This document shows, piece after piece, positions 25,848 to 34,743 of a stretch of 64,000 nt of DNA. The stretch comes from G963556115 sp963666605 (GTDB lineage: Bacteria; Planctomycetota; SZUA-567): the NCBI GenBank assembly GCA_965140405.1, contig OZ223208.1, positions 1,798,001 to 1,862,000 of the forward strand, in the 5' to 3' direction. A program made the position numbers and the translations under genes. How positions within the stretch are numbered: position 1 is the stretch's first letter; every line of letters starts with the position of its first letter. Below the pieces are notes generated by a model. The model saw only the letters and a list, made by a program, of their open reading frames with translations. It did not search any database and was not told the DNA's origin.

Positions 25848-27155
25848 ATGAATAAAAAAATACTACTCTGCATCTTGGCTCTTATATGTATAAGTGTTAA
25901 TGTTAAAGCCGCTGAGAAAAATAACCAAGTTACTATAGACCTAGGTGAAGATAGCATTAATGATGATGCTACTATACAAGGCGCCGGTAGTACTGCTGAG
26001 AATGCAACAGCATCTGGAAATGATGAAGATGCTATAGTCGGCTACGGAGATACTTCTAAGGGTAAGGTTCGACTAGATACTTCTGGTGATGATCCATATG
26101 TACTGGAAGAATACTCTCCAAGTGAATATGCGACTTATGATTTTTCTCAAGTCTTACCTATAAAATTTGATACTGAAGACAAAAAACAATCCGCTATAAC
26201 AAATCGAGCAAATAAGTTGACTCTTGCCAAAGTTGATGTTACTTTACATACTAAAGAAAACGTCCGTGGTCAGGATTCTAAATTTGGTCTTAATGAATAC
26301 CATGCACAAGCGAGTGCTCCTATTCTATATAAAGGCCAGAACAAACTGATGTTTACGGTTGATTATGAAATGTTTGACTTTGACACTGATATGAGATTGA
26401 ATAATCTTGATCGTAATAAATATGGTAATTCTGCACTTGGTGCTGAGCTACCTGATATGCAAAGCCTATCTTTTATGATGAATTATCGCTATGAGATAGA
26501 AGAGACAAGCTTTGCTGGCGGTATGTTTAACGGTTCTACAATTGGTGTTGATGTTATAGTTGATTCTAGATCTGATAAGCTTTTCAATAGCTTGGATGAA
26601 ACTAATCTAACTGCAATGCTTAGCTATCGCTTTCCGATCTTTGAAAATCAAGCTATTACTATAATGGGTGGTTATATTAGTGATTTTAAGATTCCTTTTG
26701 CAGGTGTTGGTTATCAATTGAACTTTGGTAAGACTAGTTACTTGAATGTTGGTGTGCCTCTAACTATGGTTCACCTAAATTCTGCTGATGTTCCTGGAAT
26801 TGAGTCTGAAAGAGGTAATTTCGACTTTAATTATGTTCTATATGGTGACCTTTCTGCTCAGCTTTCTTATGATATTCTACTTGGCAAGTTACAGGTTTAC
26901 TCTGTATTCGAGTGGAATACTAATTCTTGGGCTCGTGCTGCGCGTGAAGACAAGAGATCAAGAGTATTCTATACAGACTTTAGACTTGGTGCTGGTGTGA
27001 GAGCTGACTTCTGTAAGTACTTCTATGCTAAGGCAGAAGGTGGTTGGGCGTTTGGTAGAAATGTCTACGAAGAACGTGTTTATTTTGATTATAACAAGGG
27101 CTACGATATTGATGATAGTGCATATCTAAAGCTTGAAGCTGGTATTGTATTCTAA
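25848..27155 (+). CDS. Probable outer-membrane beta-barrel protein
   Basis: A 435-residue secreted protein. Residues 1-22 are a signal peptide ('ILLCILALICISVNVKAA'); about 25-80 are a Ser/Thr/Asp-rich linker. From about residue 120 to the end there are alternating amphipathic strands with aromatic residues, such as 'LSFMMNYRYEIE' and 'YFYAKAEGGWAFGR', ending in 'LKLEAGIVF'. A terminal aromatic residue is the usual outer-membrane assembly signal. The 'GVGYQLNFGKTSYLNVGVP' region resembles DUF6268-type barrels, but the family call is uncertain. It has its own promoter and terminator. Confidence 0.7.
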   Translation: MNKKILLCILALICISVNVKAAEKNNQVTIDLGEDSINDDATIQGAGSTAENATASGNDEDAIVGYGDTSKGKVRLDTSGDDPYVLEEYSPSEYATYDFSQVLPIKFDTEDKKQSAITNRANKLTLAKVDVTLHTKENVRGQDSKFGLNEYHAQASAPILYKGQNKLMFTVDYEMFDFDTDMRLNNLDRNKYGNSALGAELPDMQSLSFMMNYRYEIEETSFAGGMFNGSTIGVDVIVDSRSDKLFNSLDETNLTAMLSYRFPIFENQAITIMGGYISDFKIPFAGVGYQLNFGKTSYLNVGVPLTMVHLNSADVPGIESERGNFDFNYVLYGDLSAQLSYDILLGKLQVYSVFEWNTNSWARAAREDKRSRVFYTDFRLGAGVRADFCKYFYAKAEGGWAFGRNVYEERVYFDYNKGYDIDDSAYLKLEAGIVF

Positions 27156-27181
27156 CAGATAGTACAATATAAATTTTTTAG

Positions 27182-27212
27182 ACCTGCTGAGTGTTCTCAG
27201 CAGGTTTTTTTA
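27182..27212 (+). terminator. Rho-independent terminator
   Basis: ACCTGCTGAG (27182-27191), TGTT loop, CTCAGCAGGT (27196-27205), followed by seven T. Confidence 0.95.
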
Positions 27213-27447
27213 TAGCTATATAGCTGTTGTTTTATATATTAAAACTAACAAATAAGGATTTATGAGGCAAAATTTGAATTTAAATATTAAGATTATCGAC
27301 AAAATGCTTTGTTTATAATTTTGTTATTATTACCTAAAACTGTAAATATGAAAGTTTTATTTATTTAGTAATGTATTATTCTTGAAATCAATAGACGATA
27401 AGTGGAATATTAATTATGTGACAATTTTGTTGCGCGTTTAAATATGT

Positions 27448-27468
27448 TTGTTCTCAATAGTAGAACAA
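27448..27468. promoter_or_regulatory. Inverted repeat upstream of the GntP permease
   Basis: TTGTTCT (27448-27454), 7-nt spacer, AGAACAA (27462-27468), a perfect dyad 44 bases before the gntP-like start. It is a candidate regulator site; no dedicated regulator is adjacent. The rest of 27213-27511 shows no gene. Confidence 0.55.
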
Positions 27469-27511
27469 TTTTAGATCTTTTTTACTGTATAAATGTATAA
27501 GGAGATTGTAA

Positions 27512-28855
27512 ATGTTAATTTTGTGGTTAGTGGTAGCTATTATCTTTATTGTTGTTACTACTGCGAAGTTTAAGTTACACCCATTTCTGGCACTAATTAT
27601 TGCTGCGTTTGGTTATGGTTTTCTCTCTGATATGAAGCCAATGGATATTGTTAAGTCGATCAATGCTGGTTTTGGTGGCACTATTGGCTATATTGGTATT
27701 GTTATCATTGCTGGTACGGTAATAGGCGTCTTTTTGGAGAAATCAGGTGGGGCAAAATCAATTGCTGAAAGTGCTCTCAAGTTGACAGGGGAGAAGAATG
27801 TTCCACTTGCAATGGCAATTGTTGGTTGGATAGTCTCTATGCCAGTATTTTGCGACTCAGGCTTTGTTATTCTTTCGCCATTGAATAGAGCGCTTTCAAA
27901 AAAGGCAAAGATAACTTTGGCAACAGGTGCTATTGCGTTGAGTTTAGGGCTATACGCTACTCATACAATGGTTCCTCCTACACCTGGTCCGGTTGCAGCA
28001 GCAGGTATACTTGAAGCTGATCTTGGTCTAGTTATTCTTTGGGGAATAGTTGTAAGTCTTGTCGCTCTCGTTGGTGGATGGTTATTTGCCATTACTGTGG
28101 CAAGTAAGGTCTATATTGATCCAAGTATTGACATCGTAGATGGAGAGGTGCACAAGGAAGAGGATATTAAGAATCCTCCAAGCGCTTTCAAATCGGTTAT
28201 TCCTATTTTACTTCCTATTGTTTTGATTTTACTCCAGTCGATTGCAAAATATCCTACTAATCCTTTTGGTGAAGGTGCATTTGCAGAATGGATTATTTTC
28301 TTCGGTCAACCTGTTGTTGCGTTATTAATTGGCTTAGGGTTTGCATTTACTCTGCCTGAGAAATTGAATAGAGATATGCTCGGTAGCAGTGGCTGGGTTG
28401 GACAGGCTATTCTTGCTGCTGCAAGTATAATAATTATTACTGGTAGTGGTGGAGCATTCGGTAAGGTGCTTCAAAACTCTGGTATTGCTGATGCTGTAAA
28501 GGCTTTATTTGGTGATAATAGTGGACTTGGTGTTTTACTACCATTTATAATTGCCGCTGCAATTAAAACAGCACAAGGTTCGTCAACAGTTGCGATTATA
28601 ACCACTGCAGGTATTATTGCGCCTCTACTAGTAACTCTTGGGCTCGATTCAGAAACTGCTAGAGCTCTTGTTGTTGTTGCTATTGGTGCTGGTGCAATGG
28701 TTGTATCACAGGCAAATGATAGTTTTTTCTGGGTTGTCACACAGTTCTCAGGCATGAATGTAAAACAAGGGTATAAATTACAAACCTTAGGTACACTAGT
28801 TGAAGGAGGTACCGCTGCTGTTGCTGTATATATACTATCACTTTTATTGATATAG
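27512..28855 (+). CDS. GntP-family organic acid permease
   Basis: A 447-residue transporter with about 12 helices, of the GntP family (gluconate, glycerate and related hydroxy acids). The family loops 'SMPVFCDSGFVIL', 'HTMVPPTPGPVAAAGI' and 'AAIKTAQGSSTVAIIT' are present. AAGGAG precedes the ATG. It is monocistronic, preceded by an inverted repeat. The substrate cannot be told from sequence; a link with the sugar operon at 36-39.6 kb is possible but the two are 8 kb apart. Confidence 0.9.
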   Translation: MLILWLVVAIIFIVVTTAKFKLHPFLALIIAAFGYGFLSDMKPMDIVKSINAGFGGTIGYIGIVIIAGTVIGVFLEKSGGAKSIAESALKLTGEKNVPLAMAIVGWIVSMPVFCDSGFVILSPLNRALSKKAKITLATGAIALSLGLYATHTMVPPTPGPVAAAGILEADLGLVILWGIVVSLVALVGGWLFAITVASKVYIDPSIDIVDGEVHKEEDIKNPPSAFKSVIPILLPIVLILLQSIAKYPTNPFGEGAFAEWIIFFGQPVVALLIGLGFAFTLPEKLNRDMLGSSGWVGQAILAAASIIIITGSGGAFGKVLQNSGIADAVKALFGDNSGLGVLLPFIIAAAIKTAQGSSTVAIITTAGIIAPLLVTLGLDSETARALVVVAIGAGAMVVSQANDSFFWVVTQFSGMNVKQGYKLQTLGTLVEGGTAAVAVYILSLLLI

Positions 28856-28903
28856 TGCTTGTCGTTTAGCACATTTTATTTTGACTACAGGTGCTCTATA
28901 AAT

Positions 28904-28933
28904 TTGACTTATTATAGTAAGTTCATGTATAAT
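28904..28933 (+). promoter_or_regulatory. Promoter of the cheW-like gene
   Basis: TTGACT (28904-28909), 18-nt spacer, TATAAT (28928-28933). The leader would be about 120 bases. Confidence 0.55.
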
Positions 28934-29060
28934 AAGACTTATAATCATTATGGAGTAATTTATTTTTCTTTGTAAGTAATATGTTGACAAAAAAAGTAAG
29001 ATATGATAACTTAATTATATACATTTTTTGGCGTGTTGAATTATGAATAAGGAGTCGGAA

Positions 29061-29549
29061 ATGACAGCTAATAATTTATTAGATCAAATTGATGAGGAAG
29101 ATGGTGCAATCGATGATATGTATCTTACTTTTGAACTTGGAGATGAAATTTATGGTATCGGCATCAAGTATGTTACTGAAATAGTAGGTATTCAGAATAT
29201 CACCGAAGTACCGGATATGCCAGATTTTGTGAAAGGTGTTGTCAATTTGCGAGGGCAGGTAATACCTGTAGTTGATGTTAGACTGAGATTCCACATGCAG
29301 GAGAGGGAGTATGATGAGCGTACCTGTATTGTTGTTGTAAATATTGATGATATACAGCTTGGCTTGGTCGTAGATACTGTAAATGAGGTAATGACAATTA
29401 GTAGTAGTAGTATCTCTCCACCTCCGAAAGTTGCTGCTGCAAATTCTGCTCAGTATATAAAGGGTATGGGCAAGATTGGTGACAGTGTGAAAATTCTTTT
29501 AGATGGCCAAAAGTTGCTATTTGAAGATGAAGTGGCCGAACTTAAATAA
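29061..29549 (+). CDS. cheW: CheW-like scaffold protein
   Basis: A 162-residue CheW-domain protein. 'YLTFELGDEIYGIGIKYVTEIV' opens the domain; 'VKGVVNLRGQVIPVVDVR' is the conserved receptor/CheA-binding loop; 'DTVNEVMTISSSSISPPP' follows. CheW links chemoreceptors to the CheA kinase, but no CheA, receptor or flagellar gene is in this window. ATG 29061 is chosen because AAGGAG lies 6 bases before it. The alpha/beta hydrolase gene begins 32 bases after the stop. Confidence 0.9.
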   Translation: MTANNLLDQIDEEDGAIDDMYLTFELGDEIYGIGIKYVTEIVGIQNITEVPDMPDFVKGVVNLRGQVIPVVDVRLRFHMQEREYDERTCIVVVNIDDIQLGLVVDTVNEVMTISSSSISPPPKVAAANSAQYIKGMGKIGDSVKILLDGQKLLFEDEVAELK

Positions 29550-29580
29550 ATTTTTTAATAGGCCGTCAGAAGGGCCTTAT

Positions 29581-30465
29581 ATGAATTTGTATTTTAGAGA
29601 GATGGGTAAGCTTGTTCTGTTGTTTTTGATCCTTAGTGTTAGTAGCTATACTGGAGATCGTGTAAATATGGGACATATCAATACCAATGGGGTCAAGTTG
29701 TATTATGAGGTCTACGGTGAAGGAGAGCCTCTCTTGCTTATTGCAGGACTTGCCAGTGATTCTCAAAGTTGGGCTACTGTAATTAGTAGTTTTTCAGATG
29801 ACCGTAGAGTTATTGTATTTGATAACCGCGGAGTAGGGAGGAGTACTCCTCAATATACTCCAACGAGTATCAGTAAAATTGCTGATGATGCTGTTCGTTT
29901 ACTTGACCATCTAAATATTGATTCATCTGATATTGTTGGTCATTCTATGGGAGGCTTTGTAGCTCTGGATATGGCTAATAGGTATCCATCTAGAGTCAGG
30001 AAGATGGTTCTTGTTGCTACTTCATCAAAAAGTAATGATAAGAATGGCAAATTATTTAAAAACCTCGCAGATGACCTAAGTAATGGGATAGATCCTAAAG
30101 TTTGGTTTACAAGGGTTTTTGAGCTAATTTTTACCAAGAAACTTTTATCAGATAACTCTGTTGTTGATGAGATGCTTGATTATTCCATAGAGTATCCTTA
30201 TCCGCAGTCAGTTGTATCATTTGCAAATCAGGTAGAAGCAATTAGAGAGTTTGATTGCAGTGGTGACTTGAAAAATATTAAAGCACCTACATTGCTTGTA
30301 TGTGGTGCTGAAGATGTATTATTTACGCCTGAGGAGAGTATAGGAATGTTAAGTGGAATAGCTGGCATTTGTTCTGTTGTAATTGAAGGTGCTGCTCATT
30401 CTGTACATCTGGAAAAATCTGATGAATTTGTAAAGTGTGTTATTGAGTTTCTCGAAAATAATTAA
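29581..30465 (+). CDS. Alpha/beta hydrolase
   Basis: A 294-residue protein with the alpha/beta hydrolase fold. The oxyanion stretch 'LLLIAGLASDSQSW', the nucleophile elbow 'GHSMGG', the acid 'CGAEDVLF' and the final His in 'GAAHSVH' make a full Ser-Asp-His triad. The residues before the domain include a hydrophobic stretch ('LVLLFLILSVSS'), a signal peptide or anchor if translation starts at 29581, where AGAAGGG gives good support. A start at 29668 would give a cytoplasmic protein of 265 residues, typical of the family. The substrate is unknown. Confidence 0.82.
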   Translation: MNLYFREMGKLVLLFLILSVSSYTGDRVNMGHINTNGVKLYYEVYGEGEPLLLIAGLASDSQSWATVISSFSDDRRVIVFDNRGVGRSTPQYTPTSISKIADDAVRLLDHLNIDSSDIVGHSMGGFVALDMANRYPSRVRKMVLVATSSKSNDKNGKLFKNLADDLSNGIDPKVWFTRVFELIFTKKLLSDNSVVDEMLDYSIEYPYPQSVVSFANQVEAIREFDCSGDLKNIKAPTLLVCGAEDVLFTPEESIGMLSGIAGICSVVIEGAAHSVHLEKSDEFVKCVIEFLENN

Positions 30466-30552
30466 CCAGTCTTAGCATAATGTGTATTACTGTTAATGAG
30501 ATTGCAAACTATTTGGTGTTAATTACTGTGATGGGAGAAATTTCTTCGCAAT

Positions 30553-30585
30553 ATAAATCCTAACCATTTTATGGTTAGGATTTAT
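30553..30585. terminator. Bidirectional terminator
   Basis: A perfect 15-bp stem (30553-30567 with 30571-30585) with a 3-nt loop, between the hydrolase (+) and the methyltransferase (-). Confidence 0.85.
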
Positions 30586-30602
30586 ATTATCATGAATGTG
30601 AA

Positions 30603-31310
30603 TTATAAAGAATCATGATTTTTGTTAGTATTAAATACTTCTTTTCCTTTTAAGGCTCCTATTGGGCGTTTAGGGAGGCTGGTGCTTATAGGGCGTACTT
30701 TAAATTCTCTGTGGAAAAAGAAGCTTGTTGTCGCAGTGTAGGGATTGAGTGGAGTAAAACCATGCATATCTACCTGTAGTAGACCTGCATCTCTTAGACG
30801 CAGGGTTGATTCTGAATATAATATGTTATCTTCTGCTCTGTCAGAATTGTCAAATATTATCAGCCCACCAGGTTTTAAATTACTAAGAGCTACTTCGATA
30901 CATTCGTGCCTAAACATGCCGTCAATTACTATTATATCGTACCCTATTTCTGCTAATGAAATGCAGTTTATGTATTCATTATGATCCTCTATAAAATGTA
31001 GGGTGTGATTTTCAGGGGAGAGTTCTCTTATATAGGCTTGCCAGAGTTTGTGTGACTCAACACTTGTGACACTCTTGGTAATACTCGCCCAGTATAGAGA
31101 CGAGTTTCCACATCCGTATTCAAATACGGTTTTATCTCTGAGATCAAGCTGGTCAAGGTATTCGATAGCTGGGTAAGTATACCAAGGTAATGCTCTACCC
31201 GTATTGTCTACGCAGCTGTTCTCTTCTAGACTACGTCTAAAGCCGTAATCATTAATTAGAATTTTAGAAGCCTTTTCTATAGTATCGTCAATATCACGTG
31301 GTGGTCTCAT
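30603..31310 (-). CDS. SAM-dependent methyltransferase-like protein, copy 2
   Basis: A 235-residue Rossmann-fold protein with motif I 'VFEYGCGNSS' (GxGxG-like), 'VTSVESHKLW' (acidic end of strand 2) and 'YDIIVIDGMFRHECIEVALSNLKPGGLIIFDNSDRAED' (motifs II-III). The C-terminus carries 'MHGFTPLNPYTATTSFFF'. It is clearly paralogous to the gene just upstream (31338-32030), with long identical stretches. I do not know the substrate; a small-molecule or glycan methyltransferase is likely. The gap to its paralogue is 27 bases, with a weak AGAGAG before the ATG. Confidence 0.78.
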   Translation of the reverse strand: MRPPRDIDDTIEKASKILINDYGFRRSLEENSCVDNTGRALPWYTYPAIEYLDQLDLRDKTVFEYGCGNSSLYWASITKSVTSVESHKLWQAYIRELSPENHTLHFIEDHNEYINCISLAEIGYDIIVIDGMFRHECIEVALSNLKPGGLIIFDNSDRAEDNILYSESTLRLRDAGLLQVDMHGFTPLNPYTATTSFFFHREFKVRPISTSLPKRPIGALKGKEVFNTNKNHDSL

Positions 31311-31337
31311 AACGTATCTCTCTAATATTACGATGCT

Positions 31338-32030
31338 CTAGTTCTTCATGTGAGCATTGCTCTCATAAAGTCCGCCGATTGGTCGTTGAGGATGGGCTTG
31401 ATTAAGAGGTTTTACTTTGAAATTTCTAGTAAAGAACAAGCTGGTAGTCGCTGTATATGGGTTTAGCGGAGTAAAGCCATGCATGTCTACTTGTAGCAGA
31501 TTATTTTCTCTAAGTAATTCCATAGCTTTAGCGTACTTGGTGAACTCAGCTGCTCGGTCAGAATTATCAAATACAATTAAACCATCATCCTTTATGCATT
31601 CAATTGCAGCTACAGTACAAGGGTAACGTAGCATACCGTCTATTATAATAATGTCGTACCTCTCCTCTGACTCGTGGAGAGTTTCAACATAGTTGTCATT
31701 TACACCTCTGCATATAAGATTTAGATTACTAGGTGCTTGAGCTTTAATTTTATTATACCATACCTCTCTAGCTTCAAGGCTGGTTACTTTTCTTGCCTTT
31801 CTTGCCCAGTATAGCGATGAACTTCCGCAGCCAAATTCGAAGACAGATTTGTCTGACAAATCTAACTGATCGAAGTATTCGATTGCAGGGTAAGTGTACC
31901 ATGGTATTGGCTCTTTATTACGATTTACGCAGAGGCGTTCTTGCATGCTGAGTTCAAAACCATAGTCATCAAGTAGGATTTCGGTAACTCTTTTTGTCGT
32001 TTTGGGAATATCTAGTATTCGTTCTTTCAT
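31338..32030 (-). CDS. SAM-dependent methyltransferase-like protein, copy 1
   Basis: A 230-residue paralogue of the following gene. Shared blocks include 'YPAIEYFDQLDLSDKSVFEFGCGSSSLYWA', 'YDIIIIDGMLRY' and the identical 'LLQVDMHGFTPLNPYTATTS', so the pair arose by tandem duplication. AGAAGAGAA precedes the start. It leads a two-gene minus-strand operon, divergent from the fetA-like gene. Confidence 0.78.
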   Translation of the reverse strand: MKERILDIPKTTKRVTEILLDDYGFELSMQERLCVNRNKEPIPWYTYPAIEYFDQLDLSDKSVFEFGCGSSSLYWARKARKVTSLEAREVWYNKIKAQAPSNLNLICRGVNDNYVETLHESEERYDIIIIDGMLRYPCTVAAIECIKDDGLIVFDNSDRAAEFTKYAKAMELLRENNLLQVDMHGFTPLNPYTATTSLFFTRNFKVKPLNQAHPQRPIGGLYESNAHMKN

Positions 32031-32139
32031 TATTCTCTTCTATAAAAGTAGTTTATAATTATTTACAATAGTTTCTATCAATTTGGATTGATGTCAAGAG
32101 TGGTTCGCTGAAATATTATTCAACGTGGTAAATAATAAT

Positions 32140-32167
32140 TTGTTAATGATTGATCTCTAAGTATAAT
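32140..32167 (+). promoter_or_regulatory. Promoter of the fetAB-like operon
   Basis: TTGTTA (32140-32145), 16-nt spacer, TATAAT (32162-32167); GGAG lies just before the start at 32194. Confidence 0.5.
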
Positions 32168-32193
32168 AACTAATAAATAGGTATGGAGATAAT

Positions 32194-32844
32194 ATGGGTA
32201 GTAGTGAGATATATAAACTTGATAAGTGTTGCATTGAGATAGATGGAAAGGTGATTCTTGCCCCTCAGGATTATTCTATATGTACTGGTGACTTCATTAC
32301 GTTCTCTGGAAGATCGGGTGCAGGGAAGTCTACCTTTCTCCAGTTGCTCTTAGGCTTTATGCAACCTACTTCAGGAAGGTTCTTTTATAAAGGGGCTGAT
32401 GTTTGTGATTGCAGTGTTGGGGCGCTACGAGAAAATGTAGCTGTTGTATTTCAAGAACCAGTTCTTATGGGAAAGACTATTCAGAGCGCACTGCTCGAAC
32501 CTTTTACTTACAAGCGTAATAGAAAGTCCAAGCCTTCTCGTAAAGATATTAGTGATTTGTTAAGTAGCTTGGAGATAAAATTAGACCTTGATAGTAATAT
32601 ATCAACCCTCTCTGGAGGTGAGAAGCAGAGAATTGCTCTGGCTCGTGCACTTCTAATGAATAGTGAAGTGCTGGTGCTTGATGAGGTTACCTCTGCACTT
32701 GATGAGGTGCAGCGGGAGTTGGTCTTTGATGTTGTAAGAGGCTGTGGATCTACAGTTATCGCTGTCTCGCATGATCCTAGATGGATTGAGAACTCCCCTA
32801 GAAACATCACTATTACAGCACCCGATGAGATAGGAGTCTTATAA
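32194..32844 (+). CDS. fetA: FetA/YbbL-type ABC transporter ATP-binding protein
   Basis: A 216-residue ATPase with Walker A 'GRSGAGKS', Q-loop 'VFQEPVLMG', signature 'LSGGEKQRIALARAL', Walker B 'VLVLDEVTSALD' and the H-loop 'AVSHD'. It is short, as in FetA/YbbL. The E. coli FetAB pair exports iron and protects against oxidative stress. The stop overlaps the start of the FetB-like permease (TAATG), so they form one operon. Assignment to fetA rests on that partner. Confidence 0.88.
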   Translation: MGSSEIYKLDKCCIEIDGKVILAPQDYSICTGDFITFSGRSGAGKSTFLQLLLGFMQPTSGRFFYKGADVCDCSVGALRENVAVVFQEPVLMGKTIQSALLEPFTYKRNRKSKPSRKDISDLLSSLEIKLDLDSNISTLSGGEKQRIALARALLMNSEVLVLDEVTSALDEVQRELVFDVVRGCGSTVIAVSHDPRWIENSPRNITITAPDEIGVL

Positions 32845-33632
32845 TGGTAACTACGAATATTGAGACTTGGCGTTTGGTTGCGTTTTATCTATTCTTACTT
32901 ATTCCTATTGTTTTGATGTATTATCTCAAAGCTGAGTTGATAAAAAAATTGTTAATTGCTGTTCTGAGGATGAGTGTTCAGCTTGTTCTAGTTGGTCTAT
33001 ACCTTGGAAGTCTGTTTGAATATAATAGTGTTATTTTGAATGTATTCTGGATCATGATAATGGTAACGGTAGCTGCGGGGCATATTATCAAGAGTGCTAG
33101 TCTAAAGAAACGTGAGCTCTTCTTACCTGTTTTATCTGCTATCGCTTTTGCGCTATTTTTGATCTTAACTCCTTTTATACTCTTTATTGTCAGGCCTGAA
33201 CCTTACTATGATGCAAGGTATCTTGTACCACTTGGTGGGATGCTACTAGGTAATTTTCTTTCTATGAATATCATAGCACTCAGATATTTTTCCGATGTTC
33301 TACGTGAGAATAAGCAGTATATTCAATCTGCTCTCTGCTTTGGAGCAACAAATGTTGAGGCTACACTTCCTTTCTTTAGAGAAGCATTTGTGCGTGCTCT
33401 CACGCCTTCAATAACTACAATTGGTACTCTTGGACTTATATCCCTACCTGGGATGCTTACAGGGCAGCTACTGGGAGGCTCTCTTCCGTTTGTGGCTATA
33501 AAGTACCAGATCATTATTATGCTTGCTATTATTATATCAGGGTCTATGAGCATATTTTTTACTCTATCTCTTGTGACAAGGAAGATATTTGATAAGTACG
33601 GAAATATTCGGGGTGAACTGTATCGTAAGTAG
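32844..33632 (+). CDS. fetB: FetB/YbbM-type ABC transporter permease (UPF0014)
   Basis: A 262-residue membrane protein with about seven helices. 'AVLRMSVQLVLVGLYLGSLF' at the N-terminus, 'PLGGMLLGNFLSMNIIALRYFSDVL' in the middle and 'TIGTLGLISLPGMLTGQLLGGS' near the end are UPF0014 hallmarks. With the preceding ATPase it should form a metal (iron) exporter. No metal-responsive regulator lies beside it. Confidence 0.9.
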   Translation: MVTTNIETWRLVAFYLFLLIPIVLMYYLKAELIKKLLIAVLRMSVQLVLVGLYLGSLFEYNSVILNVFWIMIMVTVAAGHIIKSASLKKRELFLPVLSAIAFALFLILTPFILFIVRPEPYYDARYLVPLGGMLLGNFLSMNIIALRYFSDVLRENKQYIQSALCFGATNVEATLPFFREAFVRALTPSITTIGTLGLISLPGMLTGQLLGGSLPFVAIKYQIIIMLAIIISGSMSIFFTLSLVTRKIFDKYGNIRGELYRK

Positions 33633-33751
33633 GTGATATTAAAAATTTGTCTTTATTAGGGCTAATATGGTATTGTATATTACTTCAGTAAAGACTATTA
33701 TGAATCACTGTTGATAATATGCAAATCAAACTCCGAATAAGGACAAACATC

Positions 33752-34711
33752 GTGGCAGATAATTTTCCACCCGTAGTTAACCCTGATAACAATGATTTGA
33801 ACAATGATTTATTTGAAAGTATCAAAGTTCCTGAGTGTGACTTAAAATTAGACTATAAGCCAGTAAAAAGTATTATATTGCTACTAACTGCGCTATTGCT
33901 TTTTTCATGTATGGATATCACTGTAAAGTATTTGGCAATGCGCTATAACGCTCCTCTAGTAGTAGCTGTACGCTATATAGTTCACTGCTTACTGATGCTG
34001 ATCATTTTGGCTCCTTCACAGGGTAGGAAGTTATTTCAGACGAAGAGAACGGGGCTTGTCCTTATACGAGCCACTTGCTTAATGCTGGCATCAATAGGTG
34101 TTAGCTCAGCTTTAAAATTACTTCCTGTTGCTGAAACTACGGCTATAGTCTTCCTTGCTCCCATGCTGGTGATGTTGATAGCAAGGCCGTTTCTGGGTGA
34201 ACGTATTGGGCTTCTTGGTTGGGCTGCTGCAATTGTTGGCTTTAGTGGGGTACTTTTAATTGTGCGGCCAAGTAACGGTTTGGATATTACTGCGATACTG
34301 TACCTGATTTTAGGTGTAGCGGGGAATGTTTTTTATCAACTTTTATCGAGATACTTGGCCAATACAGAGAGAACGGTTGTTATGCTCTTTTATGCCGCTC
34401 TTATTGGTGCTGTAGTTCTTGGAATTACTCTACCTTGGCACTGGTATGGCGAGGAACCTGATGTAAATACAGTACTGCTCTTTTTGAGTGTTGGTGTTAC
34501 TGGGGGAGTAGGGCACTTTCTATATACTAAAGCGTTTGTTTATGCTCCTGCCTCAATACTTGCACCAATAAATTACATCCAATTACTTTGGGCAGGCTTG
34601 CTTGGTTGGCTTGTCTTTGATCATATCCCAGATACACTCAGTACTATTGGCCTGTGTGTCGTAGCTGCTTCTGGGGTTTTGATCGCAATGAAATCTATGT
34701 GGAGTAAGTAA
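33752..34711 (+). CDS. EamA/DMT-family transporter
   Basis: A 319-residue transporter with ten helices in two EamA repeats: 'MDITVKYLAMRYNAPLVVAVRYIVH' opens the first, and 'LLGWAAAIVGFSGVLLIVRP' and 'AGLLGWLVFDHIPDTLSTIGLCVVAASGVLI' mark the ends of the repeats. DMT permeases export metabolites, but the substrate here is unknown. A GTG start at 33752 is preferred because AAGGA lies 8 bases upstream; ATG 33719 is in frame but lacks a ribosome binding site. The first 40 residues are hydrophilic, longer than usual. Confidence 0.82.
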   Translation: MADNFPPVVNPDNNDLNNDLFESIKVPECDLKLDYKPVKSIILLLTALLLFSCMDITVKYLAMRYNAPLVVAVRYIVHCLLMLIILAPSQGRKLFQTKRTGLVLIRATCLMLASIGVSSALKLLPVAETTAIVFLAPMLVMLIARPFLGERIGLLGWAAAIVGFSGVLLIVRPSNGLDITAILYLILGVAGNVFYQLLSRYLANTERTVVMLFYAALIGAVVLGITLPWHWYGEEPDVNTVLLFLSVGVTGGVGHFLYTKAFVYAPASILAPINYIQLLWAGLLGWLVFDHIPDTLSTIGLCVVAASGVLIAMKSMWSK

Positions 34712-34743
34712 GGATGTTTTACGTCAATACTTCCAGTTGGCAA

